NCBI GenBank assembly: GCA_001051155.2
Contig: JYIP02000005.1
Span: forward strand, 992,001 to 1,056,000
DNA: 64,000 nucleotides
Source of the DNA: Chrysoporthe austroafricana
Lineage: Eukaryota; Ascomycota; Sordariomycetes; Diaporthales; Cryphonectriaceae
Direction of reading: 5' to 3'
In this document: one piece after another, positions 23,194 to 35,791 of the stretch
Position numbering within the stretch: the stretch's first letter is position 1
Layout: every line of letters begins with the position of its first letter
Program-made: the position numbers and the translations under genes
The notes under the pieces: generated by a model
Seen by the model: only the letters and a program-made list of their open reading frames with translations
Databases searched by the model: none
What the model was told of the DNA's origin: nothing

Positions 23194-23913
23194 CTACACC
23201 CGGACAATCAACTGTAACCCTCCGGAGAACGGAAGATTCATGGTCCTGAAACCATTCTCTGGCTCGCTGATGTACTCCATCAAATCACGATAGCCTTCCT
23301 TTGCGGCCTCAACATTATCCACAACAACTAGTCCTCCTCTCCTCAGTCGCGGCTGCACCAGTTTCAGGGTCGGTAGTGCGAGAGGAGTCCAGACTGCTCT
23401 TGTATATCAGCGCAAGGCTGCCCGGTAGTAGGACTATGGGGTAGACGTACTGTCAAGGAGCAGGAAATCTACCGCGCTGGGCAAGTCGCTCTTCAGCGTC
23501 TGAAGGATATCACCTTCTCGAAGCTCAATGAACGGCTTGACTTCGGATCCCGCCCGCTCCCAGTGCTCCCTGGCCTTAGCTGCCTTGGTCGCTTCGTTCT
23601 CCGTGGCGATGACACGTCCTTGGCTCGCGTCTCCGTCTGCATTCTGTCCTACGGCCAGGGCAAGGTAGATCGTGCTCAAGCCGAAGCTCGTGCCGGCCTC
23701 GACGACGTGTCTTGCGCCCATGCCACGGAGGAGCAGGTAGACCGCGGCGCATTTGTCCGGGTCGAGGGCGACGAATTTATCGACAGCCGTGGACGCGGGC
23801 CCGCGAGTGCTGACATAGGCGTCCTCGGCTGCAGCCTGGGCATGCAAGTCCGCCAGGGTGCGGAGAAGCTCCGGGCTGGCTTTGATGGACTGGGTAGACG
23901 GATATGATGCCAT
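23194..23913 (-). CDS. Class I SAM-dependent O-methyltransferase (CCoAOMT/COMT-like)
   Basis: Small methyltransferase of the caffeoyl-CoA/catechol O-methyltransferase family (Methyltransf_24 type). Exons 23913-23451 and 23393-23194 give 220 aa. The AdoMet site is HVVEAGTSFGLSTIYLA, then VIATENEATKAAKA (acidic residue for the ribose), REGDILQTL and the metal/substrate region VDFLLLDIWTPLALPTL. The C-terminal part has GGLVVVDN, and the protein ends in a hydrophobic strand (GLQLIVRV). The intron splits the Asp-Ile junction of LLLDIW, and splicing restores the family motif. The upstream frame otherwise stops after LLLDSTSTP. Methyl acceptor is unknown; no polyketide or peptide synthase lies nearby to suggest a secondary-metabolite cluster. 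Confidence 0.85.
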
Positions 23914-24534
23914 TCTTGTCTTGCTGTCGAAACAGGAGGGGTTGTATGTCGACGACTGAGCGACCCAGCGCTCTGATTTGATCTTCGGATGTATATCCCT
24001 TGGGGCGGCCGAGATCGGCTAGTGTTGACCCATTAGCACGCCCTTTGTCTGCTTTGTTCCTAGAAGGGCGCCGGTCACCTAGCCCCGGTTTTATCGGAGG
24101 GTGCCGCAGGTTCCGTAGAGTCGTACTATGCTATGATGTTCCCCTCGCATATTTGCACGTATGTGGAATCATTGCCATTCTTCATATGGGCTCATAGGTC
24201 TAGTGAGTAACAAGCCGGATTAGTCCGAGGCGCGAACTCCTGTCGACGCCTGCCTGCGGGCGAGGTATTTCTGACCGAAGCTTGCATTATCGCACGCACG
24301 CACCTTCATCGAAATGATGAACAGAACAGCAAGCCCTCGAGTTCCTGAAATGTTTTTCCAGAAGACAGCACCCCTAACCTATTAATGTAGTACGTCTTGA
24401 CAAAACCTGTGCTCTATAGACCGTCTCGAAAGGAACACAATGGATATGCTCTACTCGCGTCACGGTTTGAAGGTCTATATAGCCTACGTACCAGCAGATC
24501 CAAACTTGGGAGAGCACCTGGCCTCTGCCAAACC
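23914..24534. other. Intergenic, O-methyltransferase promoter and arrestin 3' flank
   Basis: About 620 bases with no supported gene. Confidence 0.5.
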
Positions 24535-26104
24535 TCATGTCTCTCTTGGACCAATCACCACCACAGGCTTTTCTCCCTCAAACTTGATTGACTCACCAGC
24601 AATCGATATCTTCATCTTGTATCTAAGCACGTAGTAGTGCTTCATGCACCACGACTGAAAGCTCGGATATATCAAACCCGATACTCCTAGTATCCGTTTC
24701 CCCAAGGCCGTGGAGTACGAGAAATGAATTCGCAAGTCCAAGAGAGCACCAAGATCCAACAGTGAGTTTCCATCTGGATCCCATCCGATATGAACCAGCA
24801 GTGGCTCTTGCAAATCATTTGACATTTTCTTATCTTTGTCACTGGCTGTCGAAGGCCCTGCTTCCTCCTGAGAATACCTTAAAGATGTTTCGGTGTAAGC
24901 AGGACTGGCCTTCTCGCTCTGCACAGTAACGTGGTCATTCTCCTGGTAGGCCGGCAGATCATCATTGCCCGTGGCGGAGTCCTTCGACTCTGCTGAAACT
25001 GGACATGTGGCTGGCAGAGAGAAGATGGGCAAGTTTATGCGATGCTTGACGACGCCATTCGACTCATCTATTTCAATCAGCAGGTATACGACAAAACATC
25101 AGGAAAAGGTCATCAAATCGGAAAGAATTTCTTTCGTGAATCTTAGTGACACTGACTTGTAAGCACGGAAAGGACGTACATGGATACCAGGTGCCTGGGG
25201 CTACGACATGGGTGTGTGCCTCCAACAACAGTTCAAATGAGGTGATCATGGCTGTCTGAGGCACATTATGGATCACCTCACTGGTCGTTTGACGACGCGG
25301 TAGGACTTTGATCTGCAGAGGGACCTGTGCACCTAGTTGTATGGTGCTCGGACAGTTCACCTCGGCTACCAAACCTAAACTCGGTACCTTGGACGAATGG
25401 AAGAGTTTCTGAGTTTTCTGCTTGATACTCAGATGTGCATCCTCCATACCAGGTACCAAGCGATATGAGGTGACTTGGCTGCCTTGCGAATGCCTTTCCA
25501 GAGCAGAAGAAGTCGTTCGGTCTGGAGAAGGTCGAGCTCGGAATGGGATGGGAAGCGAAGCCGTGCTTGACCCCTTGTGATTATTTTGTTGTTCTAGAGA
25601 AGCCTGAAGCCAGTACTCGACGTAGGTTTCGTAATTTGTGGAGAGGTGACTGCCTCTGGCCACAAAAGTGCTTGGTAGCGGCGACGAAGAAATGGTGGTC
25701 ATGTTTAGAGTTATAAAGCTGCTCTTTGGGTCGCTGTGCGAATCAAGGATGGCTCGAGGAGACGGGTTTGACGGAATCTCGATCGCGAACTCCCATGACT
25801 CTCCAGGTCCATCTTGGGGAATATGAATAGGTCCGTGATGAAGCTGCCTCCGAGTGCTATCATCAAAAAAGTTGAAACGGCCGCGGTAATACGTCGTCTG
25901 GGTTCCTTGCCCGTTATATCTAGTCTTGCCTAGTTTGACCTTGGCTCGACCCAGAAGTTGGATATTGATCGTTGACATTGGAGAGACAATATGCGATTGT
26001 CTCGTGACACGACCTGTGATGACGTCTCCCGGTCTATATGCGCGCCCAATGCCATCGACCTGGATCTCCAGATCCGGCCCTGACTTGCGCACTGCTGGCG
26101 GCAT
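24535..26104 (-). CDS. Alpha-arrestin domain protein
   Basis: Arrestin-fold adaptor, of the type that links nutrient transporters to Rsp5-family ubiquitin ligases. Exons 26104-25180 and 25067-24535 give 485 aa. The N-lobe starts with LEIQVDGIGRAYRPGDVITGRV and continues with STINIQLLGRAKVKLG, then a stretch on the dose of ligand-facing strands (ESWEFAIEIP). The C-lobe begins near GLVAEVNCPSTIQLGAQVPLQIKV and includes ITSFELLLEAHTHV. A Ser/Thr/Glu-rich segment follows the intron and holds LPAYQ, an LPxY motif of the kind bound by Nedd4 WW domains, and SPAYTE. The conserved strand LLVHIGWDPDGN resumes after it. Without splicing the first frame would end after FCRIPAD. The exact family member (Art, Rim8-like or other) is not resolved. 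Confidence 0.8.
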
Positions 26105-27743
26105 ATTGCTGAAATGTGAGGTGCAATAGTTGAGATTCTTTGATCGTGATGGAGGTGCTCAGGGAGTTCGTTGTAGAGTAGGGGCAGCTGAACGAAATGA
26201 TGCATATATGCCAGATGAGGATTGTGGCGCAGCCGCTATCAGAAGGAGTATGAATGCCTTACAGTCAGCCGTGGCTCATATCTTAGGGGGAGGCACGGCG
26301 TACTTTGTGGATTCATGCGACCATGATCTACGCGAGTAATCAAGTACTATTGTGCATGGATCGGGTCCTGCATTGAAGGAACGCACCCCAGCCACGCGCA
26401 GGCTTTTGACTGGTCACATAGACAAAGAGAATGAGGATCACAAAAAGGATAATTCTTCAAATAATGATGTCATATTCATAATAATAAACCAACACGAGGC
26501 GCGAACAGCAATGGCTTTATGTGTGGCTAACAAAACCGGTTCCTGTTCTACAAGCTTCCTCTCCAACGTTTTGTTTTTGCGAATCATCAAAACACTTCGG
26601 TCGATGGCCTCAGGTCGGAGACAGAATGTTAATATCATGTATTTACTTGGTTCTAAGTCTTCACCCGTTTCGTGGTCCAAGAAATTGGATGTAAATTTTG
26701 ATGTCGACCCAGAGTTCAAACGGTGTCCCGGAATTGAGCATCGTGTCTCGAGATCACATCTTGCCTGATTTAGACATTTCTCACTTCCCAACTTAGTACA
26801 GAGCTTTCATCGCACAGATATAGTACCGAAATATCGGACTAAAGCAGTTCCGATCTTCTCAGAGTCAACTTTGGCCACTATGTTGGTCGCCTATCTGGTC
26901 AGGTAATTAATTAGTAATCACTGATCATCACAGTAGATATGCTGTGCTCTACAACCTAGCCCTCTACTAGAAGAATACCTGGGTCGCTATTTTCGGTTTT
27001 GACTTCCTTTCCGTTGGCTTCCATACGTGTTTGCCAACGATCCGGGCGCTTACACTACTAAAATCGGCCACGTCACTTCGAAGAGCTGCTGCATGTGAAT
27101 TTGTCGTCGAAATAGGAAATTTGAGAGGCTTTGCTCCATGTCGCTATCAAGAATTAGTCGGGGCCCTCACTACTATTACGGGATGACAACTTTGCAAATT
27201 ACGGCTATTGTAGCAACAGCTTCTCATTCTCGCTTGGACATGTATTGTATCGCAAAAGTAATTCGATACAAGGGCGAACAGCGTGAACTCGGAAGCAAGC
27301 GGCAAAGACAGGCAAGTACGGATTTTAGACAGGACTCGATCTCTAGAATGCCGTGTTCAACGGTTTCTCGCCCGGAGGCCGAGAGAATGTTCTCGAATTC
27401 CGGGTTCCTGATGGGCTATTCGTTGCTATTTCTGCAAGTCTTATGGCATGGAGCGTCATGGAATTCTTGGATCAAAGGCATTAGAGCTTAGAAACAGCAC
27501 ATTTACCGACATTTGGCATGGGCTTTACACTTAGTACAAATGTCATTCAAGGTCAATTTGGGTAAACCAAATTTGAAATATTTCCTCCGTAGCGAGTGGG
27601 TATCTACCTCCCAGTCCTGCAGTGCAAATATGATAACGAACGACAAACAAATGCTCGAGTGAATATGTACATGGAAGAAGATTACGCTGAAAGCAAAATA
27701 ATTGAGGGAACAAGATTCTGCTCGTGAAAGATCGGCTTAGAAC
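26105..27743. other. Intergenic
   Basis: A/T-richer 1.6-kb gap between the arrestin 5' end and the chitinase 3' end. Open frames up to 138 codons occur on opposite strands over the same bases and have no domain; no gene is supported. Confidence 0.55.
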
Positions 27744-29774
27744 CTACTCGCACTGGCACCACCAATCGCTGAGGCATACACAGGAGTAGGGGCTGGCACA
27801 GTTGGTTGATCCAGTGTAGCCCTCTCCACCGCATTGGGCCCACTCAGCGAGCGGCGTGCCCGTTCCGGATGCTGCGCTAGTCGTTGTGGTCGCCGTCACC
27901 GTCGCAGGCACGCTGGTGGCAGTGGTGGTAGAGGTGGTCAGCGTCGTCTGCGCCGCGGTGGTCGAACGCGACACGCTGCTGGGCCCATCCGAGCACGGGC
28001 TCCCATACTCGAGGATCGCGTGTGCCTCCTGAGCGTACGTGCATCCGTCGTTCACGTTGGAGTCCGAGAAGCCCGCGGACCACATCATGATGCCACCAAA
28101 CCGTGTTGCACTCCCGTACTCCTCGATGAGCTCAGCGAGCTGGTCGGGCGTAATGTAGTATGTCTCACCAGCTGTACCGCCGTTAGCGGCGAGCGGTGCA
28201 GCTGGTACGCCGATGCTGCGAGGAGCAAGTCAGTCACTGGGATCACGACCTCTGAAAAGACATTCTACGTCGGAGACGGCTGCAGACTACCAGAACACAC
28301 TGGTGTTTTGGTTTCACCGGAGGTGTATGGCGGCCTTACGCCACCGCGGGCCGGCAGAGGAATGGGTATTCGAAAGCAGAAAGACCACTCACAAGATTTC
28401 AGCATCTGCGGATGGCGTTGTGGCTGTATAGTTAACCCAATCATCGTCTAGCGAGATATGTAAGCAGCATATCGAAGACCGAGCCTAGGCTGGATACAAG
28501 CATTCCGGATTGCTTACAGTTGAAGGGTGCGTTGCCGTTGAATGGCAATGCGCAGGGGTCAGCGCTATAGTTGTTGTTATTGTACCATTGCACCCAAAGG
28601 TAATCGAAGGTTGCATTGCCGATAATAACTCCCACTAGTACGCAAAGAAGTGTCAGACTAAATCATCATTACCGGGCACGGAATTCACCCCTCGTCAAAA
28701 GATGCTACACCATCTCTGCGGTATGGGGAAAGTAGAGCAACCCGAAATCTCGCAAACCGGCCTGTCTTCTTCTGCCACGAGAGGATGAAAGAGAACTATA
28801 AAAGGGGAAAAGACTGAGAGACTCACTGTTCGGCTCCGGAATCGGACATTGCGGCGCTCCGGTGATATAATAGGTATTATCGGGATCGTTTGCAAAATTT
28901 GAGCGGAGTGTCGAGATCATCTGAAAAGTTTATTAGTAAAGGATACTTTCTTTCGGAGTTTGCTTTGGAAGCGAGAAGGCACCTACAGCAGGATAGTATT
29001 GCGAGTACCCGTCGTTCAATTCTAAGACCAGAATTAGTTTATATCTAGGAAAGGGAGGTGGTTGGGTCTTTTGTGGCATCTGCAACGAGTGCCATCTTTG
29101 TGCGCTTCAAATGTCACGCTGTGGAACTTGAAAGCATTAGGCCCGAAAGATAAAAGAAATGAAGCTGCTCACCGATGTCAAAGTCGAATCCGTTTACGAA
29201 GACATCGCCGAATGGCCGCTCGACAGTAGTGTTTCCCGAGTTGCCTGCAATTCAAGGCTCTTAGAAAAGATTTCAAAGGTCGAGGGGATGTGGAACAAGT
29301 TTCATACCATAAGAGTCCCAGAGGTACTGTCCAATGACTTCCGCCTGGGCATCATCCTCAAGTGAGTATGAGCCGGAAGCACCTCCTATGGACAGGATGA
29401 CCTTGACGCCGGCGTCTTGGCACGTGGATATCGCTGTTGCAAGAGCATCGCAGTTTTGTCCCTCGCCGTTGGTTGAGGAGATGAAACAGCTCTGGCCAAT
29501 CGTGCCCGAGGGGATATCGCCTGTAGAAACCCCGAACTCATCTGCGCGCCTCTTCGTTAATAATGTGTATCTCCAAGAGAGGAAGTCGAGAATTTGCGTG
29601 CTTACATAGGAAGGCCAGCACCAGAATGTCAATGCCAGCCGTAGAATTGCAGTATACCGAGAGATCATTGTCCTCGATGGTGCCACCACCGTTCTGACCC
29701 CAGTATACGACGTTCTGCCCTACGGCAGAGACGACGCCGGCCAAGGAAACAAGACTCGCAAGCGTAGACAACAT
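27744..29774 (-). CDS. GH18 endochitinase (class III type) with C-terminal CBM1
   Basis: Secreted chitinase. Eight exons fit: 29774-29606, 29541-29308, 29244-29173, 29021-28987, 28920-28827, 28634-28518, 28447-28393 and 28215-27744, giving 415 aa. A signal peptide (cut near VVSA) is followed by VVYWGQNGGGTI, LSIGGASGSYSL and the catalytic strand FVNGFDFDIELNDG, with the proton-donor Glu interrupted by an intron. The later landmarks are YYITGAPQCPIP, YLWVQWYNN and the family end GGIMMWSAGFSD. A Thr/Ser-rich linker of about 50 residues leads to a CBM1: WAQCGGEGYTGSTNC..., ending WWCQCE. The first Asp of DGxDxDxE is Asn, and CBM1 has two extra Cys. An in-frame ATG six codons upstream (29792) is an alternative start. 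It may act in wall turnover or on foreign chitin. Confidence 0.9.
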
Positions 29775-31835
29775 GATGACACGCAACCACACGTATGTAC
29801 AATGAACGAAACTAATTTGAGCCGCTACTCAAGCTACCCTGGATCAGAGCGGATGGAGGAGAGACATCTACTATATACCCTCATGCCTCCCAGGACAGTT
29901 TGTCACTCCCTTCCCCCGGGGATGGGGACAGATGTCATGTTGGATAGCCCGATGTTGGGCAAATTTGAGACTTGTTGTGCGCCTCTTCATGGCTGTATCC
30001 CTTGCATTGCGCGGCCTCAAGACACCGGGAGAGCCTCTTGACTCTACCGAAATCCGCTGACATAGTCTTCAGATAAGCCCTGACCCCCGGAGTGCTATGT
30101 TGGTGTGCGGAAATATCATCTGGTTCGCGAATCACGGCTGGGGACATGGTCACATTTCGTTTGCTGCACGGGTGGAATTGGCCTTGAGATGCCAGTGTGC
30201 ACACCAAGATGCGGGTATCGTGACGTTCCACAAGGCCTTGGGCCTGCTAGCACTTACCTACCTAGGCGGCCTCGGGGGTTTGATGGAGGCGGCCCAAAGA
30301 ACTTCCTCTTTCGGCGCGCTCCTCTTGCTTTAGTTGAGATCCGTCGGTAGCCTGTATAGCTATCCAGAAATGCGGGAGGGAGGAATGCTGGCTCAGCAGC
30401 CTGTCAGCTGAAGGGATATACTCCTGCACCGGGCTGCATCGGGCATCTTCCGCGATCACGCATACATAGGAAGATGCGGCCTCCACAATAGCGACTTGGC
30501 ACGCCTGAGTCTAGTCATCCCAGGAGGGAGGGGCCCGGCATCCCTTCACTCCCACCGCACGCCGGCTGGAATGCTGGGAGAAATCTGTGAGATTGGCCCG
30601 GGCGGAGAGCGAAGGCTGATGTCGTAACGTTACAAAATCTTCTGGTCATCCAGCGCACATGATAGTGCCTTATCATAGCTAGAGCAGGTACGCAAATGGC
30701 AGGAGAGGTCACACAGTAGTGGAAAGGTGCCATGTGCGATGCAAAAGCGACAGGTCTATAATGCAACCCTACGACATATTTACAGGGCCGGCGAGAGTAC
30801 CAATGTATTTTGGCACTACTTATTTTTTTTTCCCGTGAGCGCCTAGCGCCAACACGGCACCAGCAGTACGGAATATAGGGTTTCCGGGTTCCTGCATCGC
30901 CAAAATCGACAGCAACTCCGGGTACAGGCCAAACTTTCCTGGACTACTGGGACCAGATGCAGAATTCGCGTTCTAGACTTGACAGATTCAGATTCCCCCT
31001 TCAGCAGCGCCGAGGCTCTGCTGAGCCCCAGCTGACCATCCCACCACTCTAACCACCCAGCCAGACACAAGCACAATGTTTCAGGGCGTAGGGGAGCAAA
31101 CGCCTCTGGATGCAGATATGACTTCCGGCGCGCCGTCCAGCTCCGCATCTTCCTGCAGGCTCGGGGAGATGACCGTCCCGCCCCAGCAGGCCGCCGACCT
31201 CCTCGCGGCGCAAGATCCAGCAGCCTGCCTCGGCCTGGGCTGGGTCGGGTGTTTTGCCCGTAGATCGCCTCTGCAAACCCCGGGTCGGGTGCACAAACGT
31301 GTCTTGAGTCCCGGTCGTCTGACCTCCAGGCTGGATAAGGCGGCCGGCCCCGGATGTGGTGCATGTGAACAGCCACATTTCCTTTTGCGGCCTGGGCCGA
31401 TCGCTTTCTAGAACAGTTGGCTCCACCTAAGGATCTACTACGTGTCCACTGTTTCTTCTGGAAGAACTGCGCTTCATGAAGATACTAATCGTATAACCTC
31501 TGATCCGCTGCCAGCCTAGTCGCCAGTCAATGCCACGACCTTCTAGCTGTTTCTCGATTGATTGAACGTAGTGCTATCGAAGTAGTTCATCGTCCCACGC
31601 CGCCGTCTAGATGACTATGAACTTGTCCTCGTCAAAGCCAAATCGGTGAATGTTCCCGACGTATTCATGGCCTAAAGAAGCCGACGGCTATTCACAGCAT
31701 GCCGCAGGTATGGCGTGTCGGAACTGCACACCTACGACGTTAGGGTTTCCCAGTTCCAATTGGTGCAAAGACGCGCAAGTATTCTCAAGACCATACTTCG
31801 CTGGCATGGTGGAATGTTCGCCCGTTGGGGTTACA
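29775..31835. other. Intergenic
   Basis: A 2-kb gap. Around 30.8-31.4 kb the DNA is GC-richer and gives overlapping open frames on both strands, none with a domain or credible splice structure. Nothing is called. Confidence 0.5.
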
Positions 31836-33064
31836 TTAGCACTGGCAACCTGCGGAACGAGGGAGAATATTGCCATACGACGGCCGGTGACATTGCGGAG
31901 TCTTATTAACAGCACTTGCACCTTCCAGGCGACCCTCTTCATTTATGATTCGTAAGACGGAGCAGGATTCGTACTGGCTTGTCCCGGAAATGTTCTTCCA
32001 CGGCACGTCCGTGATAGACAGCCATGAATGAGCTGTCGCAGTTGCTGCAGCTGTAGATGTAGCTGGTGACATATATCGGCTGGTTGGTATCTTGTCACGT
32101 GCCTGTATCTCATAATTGCGAAACGTGATGTTCCTCACATGGACACTCTAGGCAGGGTAGATCTTGATCCAGGCTTCGTTGGAGCTGTGAATACAGCGGG
32201 TGTTATCGAAGAGCACGTTGTCGATGAAACCAACGGCGTTGTTCCCCACGGAGCCGATCGTTGTGCACCCGCTCTCGTAGCAAGTGACTTTCTGTACCAA
32301 GCTGTCGGAGCTGTTGCCTTCGATGGCGATGCAGTCCTGGAAATCGGATCAGTATGCAGGCTCTCATTCTTCAGCATGGCTCCTGTGCTGGCTCACATCA
32401 CCGCATGTCACCGTCCAAAGCGTCACGTCTGCGGAATTACAACTGTACCGTCCGTGTTGGCCGCTGACTACTGAGAATTCAATGCCGTGGACATATCGCG
32501 GATCGTCATCGTCACGTTCTGATTACGAGTGACGAACGTGTGCCAGAACTGTGCCTGGCGCCAGGTAATCCCGTCAATGAGGACGTTCGTCTCCTCCCAG
32601 ATGGTCAGAGAGATCGGCCTGTCCTTCACGTTGCTCTTATCGTGGTTCACGTCTATCTAGGCCTGATCGTTGTTGTTGAGAAGCACCTTACCGTGGCCTC
32701 TCATTGTGGCGTTGGTCCCACCGAGCTTCCAGGCTGTGGTGATGCCATCATCGACGATCGGCAGGGAGTTTGAAAACCCCTACTGCAGATTGTCAGCGCT
32801 CCGCAGGAACGTGCCGTAGATTGAGATATCGCAGTTCTAGAGATTGGTCATGTCTATGACCTGCCGAATGTTGTACGTGCCCTCCGAAGTGCCTCCGTGG
32901 AATTGACGGCACCGTTCTCGCCACGCTGCTGGAACGCAGTGAGGATCTGCGGCGTGTCTGTTTCCCGTGTTCAGCGGCGTGACGGTGCACTTCGAGCCAT
33001 TCTTGACAACGGTACCGCAGGTGCCAGCTGCAAAGCCTAGCCCAAGGACACCTCTCAGTAACAT
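31836..33064 (-). pseudogene. Degenerate GH28 exo-polygalacturonase
   Basis: Remnant of a secreted pectin-degrading GH28 enzyme. A signal peptide start (MLLRGVLGLGFAAG) is followed by recognisable family blocks in more than one frame: DTPQILTAFQQ, EGTYNIRQVIDMTNL, IVDDGITTAWKLGG, TIWEETNVLIDGITW, NTDGT, TVTCGD joined by a plausible intron to DCIAIEGNSS, SNEAWIKIYP, VRNITFRN and YVTSYIYSCSNCDSS. In-frame amber codons lie at 32837-32839, 32780-32782, 32657-32659, 32468-32470 and 32148-32150. Frameshifts occur near 32950, 32900, 32430 and 32080, the second beside a short duplication. Several stops look like CAG or TGG changed to TAG at CpA sites. It is beyond repair by splicing, so it is inactive. 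Edges are approximate. Confidence 0.85.
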
Positions 33065-34120
33065 CCTGTTCACCAATGTCAGTTAACTCGAACTAGACGT
33101 AGGAGGCTCGATTCGCGAACTTTGAGCTTTGGCTGCTGGTAGTAAGCTTTCATATTCGTCCTTGAGGCTACAAGTGCCTGTGCTATAATACCCATTTATA
33201 TCAATAACGCAAATTCTCAGCTTTGAGAATCCGGTCGCAAGCTCGATTGTATCAACTTTTGGTACTCAGGCTGTTGCCGCAATACATGCATCGAAATGGC
33301 TATTTCATTGCATTCAATATAGAGACATCTATTCCTCGTGAGCCAAGCCTATGCAAATCCAATAGGCGCTGTTCCTCACTGACTTCGGCCAGAAGGGCGG
33401 AACCAAATCCCTAACCTCGAGCTCCGTGTCTCTCGATCGAGGTCACCGTCTCCACGGCACCGGGTCAAGGTTACCGTGGTACAGGAAGTCATCCACAGAA
33501 ACGATCAACACGTCGTCCGTCTAGAGAACCAGGTCGGGACACTTTGACTGAACCGACCAGTCTTCGTCGACAGTCGTACCACTTGATATCACAATATTCA
33601 CACCCGCGAGGGCACGTACAGACAGGCCTCATTCTAGAGATGTAGACTGGCTTGAAAGCTGGGGAGGTAGACAGCAGGAATCAACGCTGGACCAAGCAAG
33701 GACCACCACCTGTTCATTGTGACCATGGCTGTTGAAAGGACGAAGGGTGGTGCGATGACAAGTGAAAACAAGCCCCGAGGCGTGCTGGGAGGGTTCTACT
33801 TGGCACGCTTGGGTCCTATAGAGCCCCTGTTGACCCCCACATAATCAGGGCTGTGGGGCTCCGCTCTGGGGAAGGCCCACCTGAACAGCCCCTATCCTTG
33901 TGGCGTTTTAGGCGGCCTAGCGGCGGTCTGACAGGGGCTTTGTGACGACGTCGAACTGCAAGCTCACCTCCTCGATCCTTCAGAATCTCAACTCGCTCAA
34001 CTCGCCCGGGGTGACACGAACGCCGGCGTCCTTGGACGTCATCCTACGGCACTGCCCCCTCGCCCTCCCTCCTGGCTTCCACCTCTGCAATCTCAGGTTC
34101 CTTCGCCACGGCTCACCACA
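33065..34120. other. Intergenic upstream of the sugar transporter
   Basis: About 1 kb with no supported gene. The final 200 bases before the transporter start are C-rich, like a leader. Confidence 0.5.
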
Positions 34121-35791
34121 ATGGCGCTCCTCACCCGCCTCAAACAGACCAAGCCTATCCGCCCCCCTAAGGATGTCGAGCCAGGCCTCACGCGCCCGCC
34201 GAACCTGCGCTATGTCTACACCCTGACCGCCTTTGTCTCCCTCGGCGGCTTCCTCTTCGGCTGGAACCAGGGCGCCATGGGCATGATCATTGCCGATGAC
34301 CGCTGGATCGCGCTCATGCGCCCCTCCTCCGACTGGGCCGTCGGCTTCGTGGTCAGCGTGTACAACATCTCCTGCGCTCTCGGTGCCCTCTTCGTGGGAA
34401 ACCTGGCCGACGTGTACGGGCGCGAGAGGACCCTGTCCGTAGCGAGTGTCATCACCATTCTAGGCGCGCTCGTCCAGGCCTCCGCCTACAGCCTCTCGCA
34501 GATGACGCTGGGGCGTTTCATCATCGGCCTGGGCATCGGCGCGTTCGCGGCGGGCGTGCCGCTGTACATCAGCGAGATCAGCCCGGCGAGCCTGCGGGGC
34601 CGGATCGTGGGGATCGAGCTGATGATCCTGTGCTTCGCCGAGATGGTGGTGTTCTTCGTCGACTACGCCTGCTTCTTCCTGCCGAGCGACGGCTGGTGGC
34701 GGATCCCGCTGTTCCTGCAGGTGTTCCCCGCGGCGCTGATGGCCCTGGGCTGCTGGCGGAGCAGCTGGGTGCCCCCGAGCCCGCGGTGGCTGGTCGCCCA
34801 GGAGAGGTACGACTGCGCGCTGGAGGTGCTGACGAGGCTGCACGGGACGGACGCGGCCGAGGTGGAGATGCGCGAGATCCGCGAGACCGTCTCGGAGGAG
34901 CAGGCGGACGCGGCCCTGGCCGGGGCCACCTGGGCCGACATGTTCCGCGGGCCGGTGCTGCGCGTCACGCTGCTGGGCGCGGGCGTCCAGTTCCTGCAGC
35001 AGATCACGGGCACCAACGCCATCTTCTACTACACGCCCCAGCTGTTCCGGAACGGCGGCATCACCGACCCCACCGTCGCGAACCTGGCCACGAGCGGCGT
35101 CGGCGTCGTGCTGTTCCTCTCCGCCTGGATCCCCATCTTCTTCTTCGACCGGCTGGGCCGGAAGACGTGGCTGCAGCTCGGGCTGGTGGGCATGTTCACG
35201 GCGCTGCTCGGCATCGCGTTCCTGCAGCGGCACGCCGAGAGCCACCCGGGCGACCCGAGGAACTACGCCATCATCGCGTTCCCCTTCTTGTTCTTCACGT
35301 CGTTCAACATGTCCTGGAGCTCGGGCTCCTGGACGTACGCGGCGGAGATATTCCCAATCTCGCTGAGGGTAAGTGGCCGTCCCGCTCCACCCCGAGAGCC
35401 CTCACTAACGCGGCCGCTAGGCGAAAGGCAATGCTCTATGCACTGCGTCACTATGGATATCCAACTTCATTGTAGCCCAGGTTACCCCGCCCATCATGAC
35501 AGCCATCTCATGGGGCCTGTACATTATATTAGCTGCCATCAACGTCCTCGCTTTCTTGTTTGTGCGCTACTACCTAGGTGAGTCGACTCTGCGGCGCGAG
35601 GGGGCTCGAGCATGGGCAGGTCTTGCTGACAAAATCCTGTTGCAGTCGAAACAAGGGAAAAGACCCTTGAGGAGATGGCATACCTGTTTGGCATCGAGGA
35701 GAAGCATGGCGAGTCTCAGGAGGACGGGTCCTCCGAGCGCCAGGAGCTGCTCCGGGATCATCCAGTCGACGATACCGAAGACGAGCCATAG
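34121..35791 (+). CDS. MFS sugar transporter (SP family)
   Basis: Plasma-membrane sugar:proton symporter. Exons 34121-35368, 35421-35577 and 35646-35791 give 516 aa. Signatures: GGFLFGWNQGAMG in helix 1, GNLADVYGRERT, GRFIIGLGIGAFAAGVPLYISEISP, PPSPRWLVAQ, the helix 7 region QFLQQITGTNAIFYYTPQLF, DRLGRKTW, TYAAEIFPISLRAKGNAL across the first intron, and VETREKTLEEMAYLFG near the end. The acidic tail is short. The start gives a normal cytosolic N-terminus (RLKQTKPIRPP). The gene is strikingly G/C-rich at third codon positions compared with the transporter at 20.7-22.6 kb. Its 3' end faces that of the Dal5-like gene only 139 bases away. Substrate unknown; neighbours hint at a sugar acid. Confidence 0.9.

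Noticed and set aside
25053..25180. Arrestin gene ending at 25073 without an intron
   Set aside because: A good GTACGT donor and a 112-nt intron restore a conserved arrestin C-lobe and the downstream LPxY region in frame.
30843..31426. Minus-strand frames of 177 and 125 codons
   Set aside because: Arg/Pro/Gly-rich shadow-like translations, mutually overlapping, with no recognisable domain.
32148..32839. The five in-frame TAG codons as evidence for stop-codon recoding
   Set aside because: The same gene also has frameshifts, and all other genes in the window use TAG as a normal stop (SmB and the transporter ending at 35791), so it is a pseudogene.
34460..35245. Long minus-strand frame (261 codons) across the sugar transporter
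   Set aside because: It is an antisense shadow caused by high third-position G/C; the plus strand encodes a complete MFS protein.
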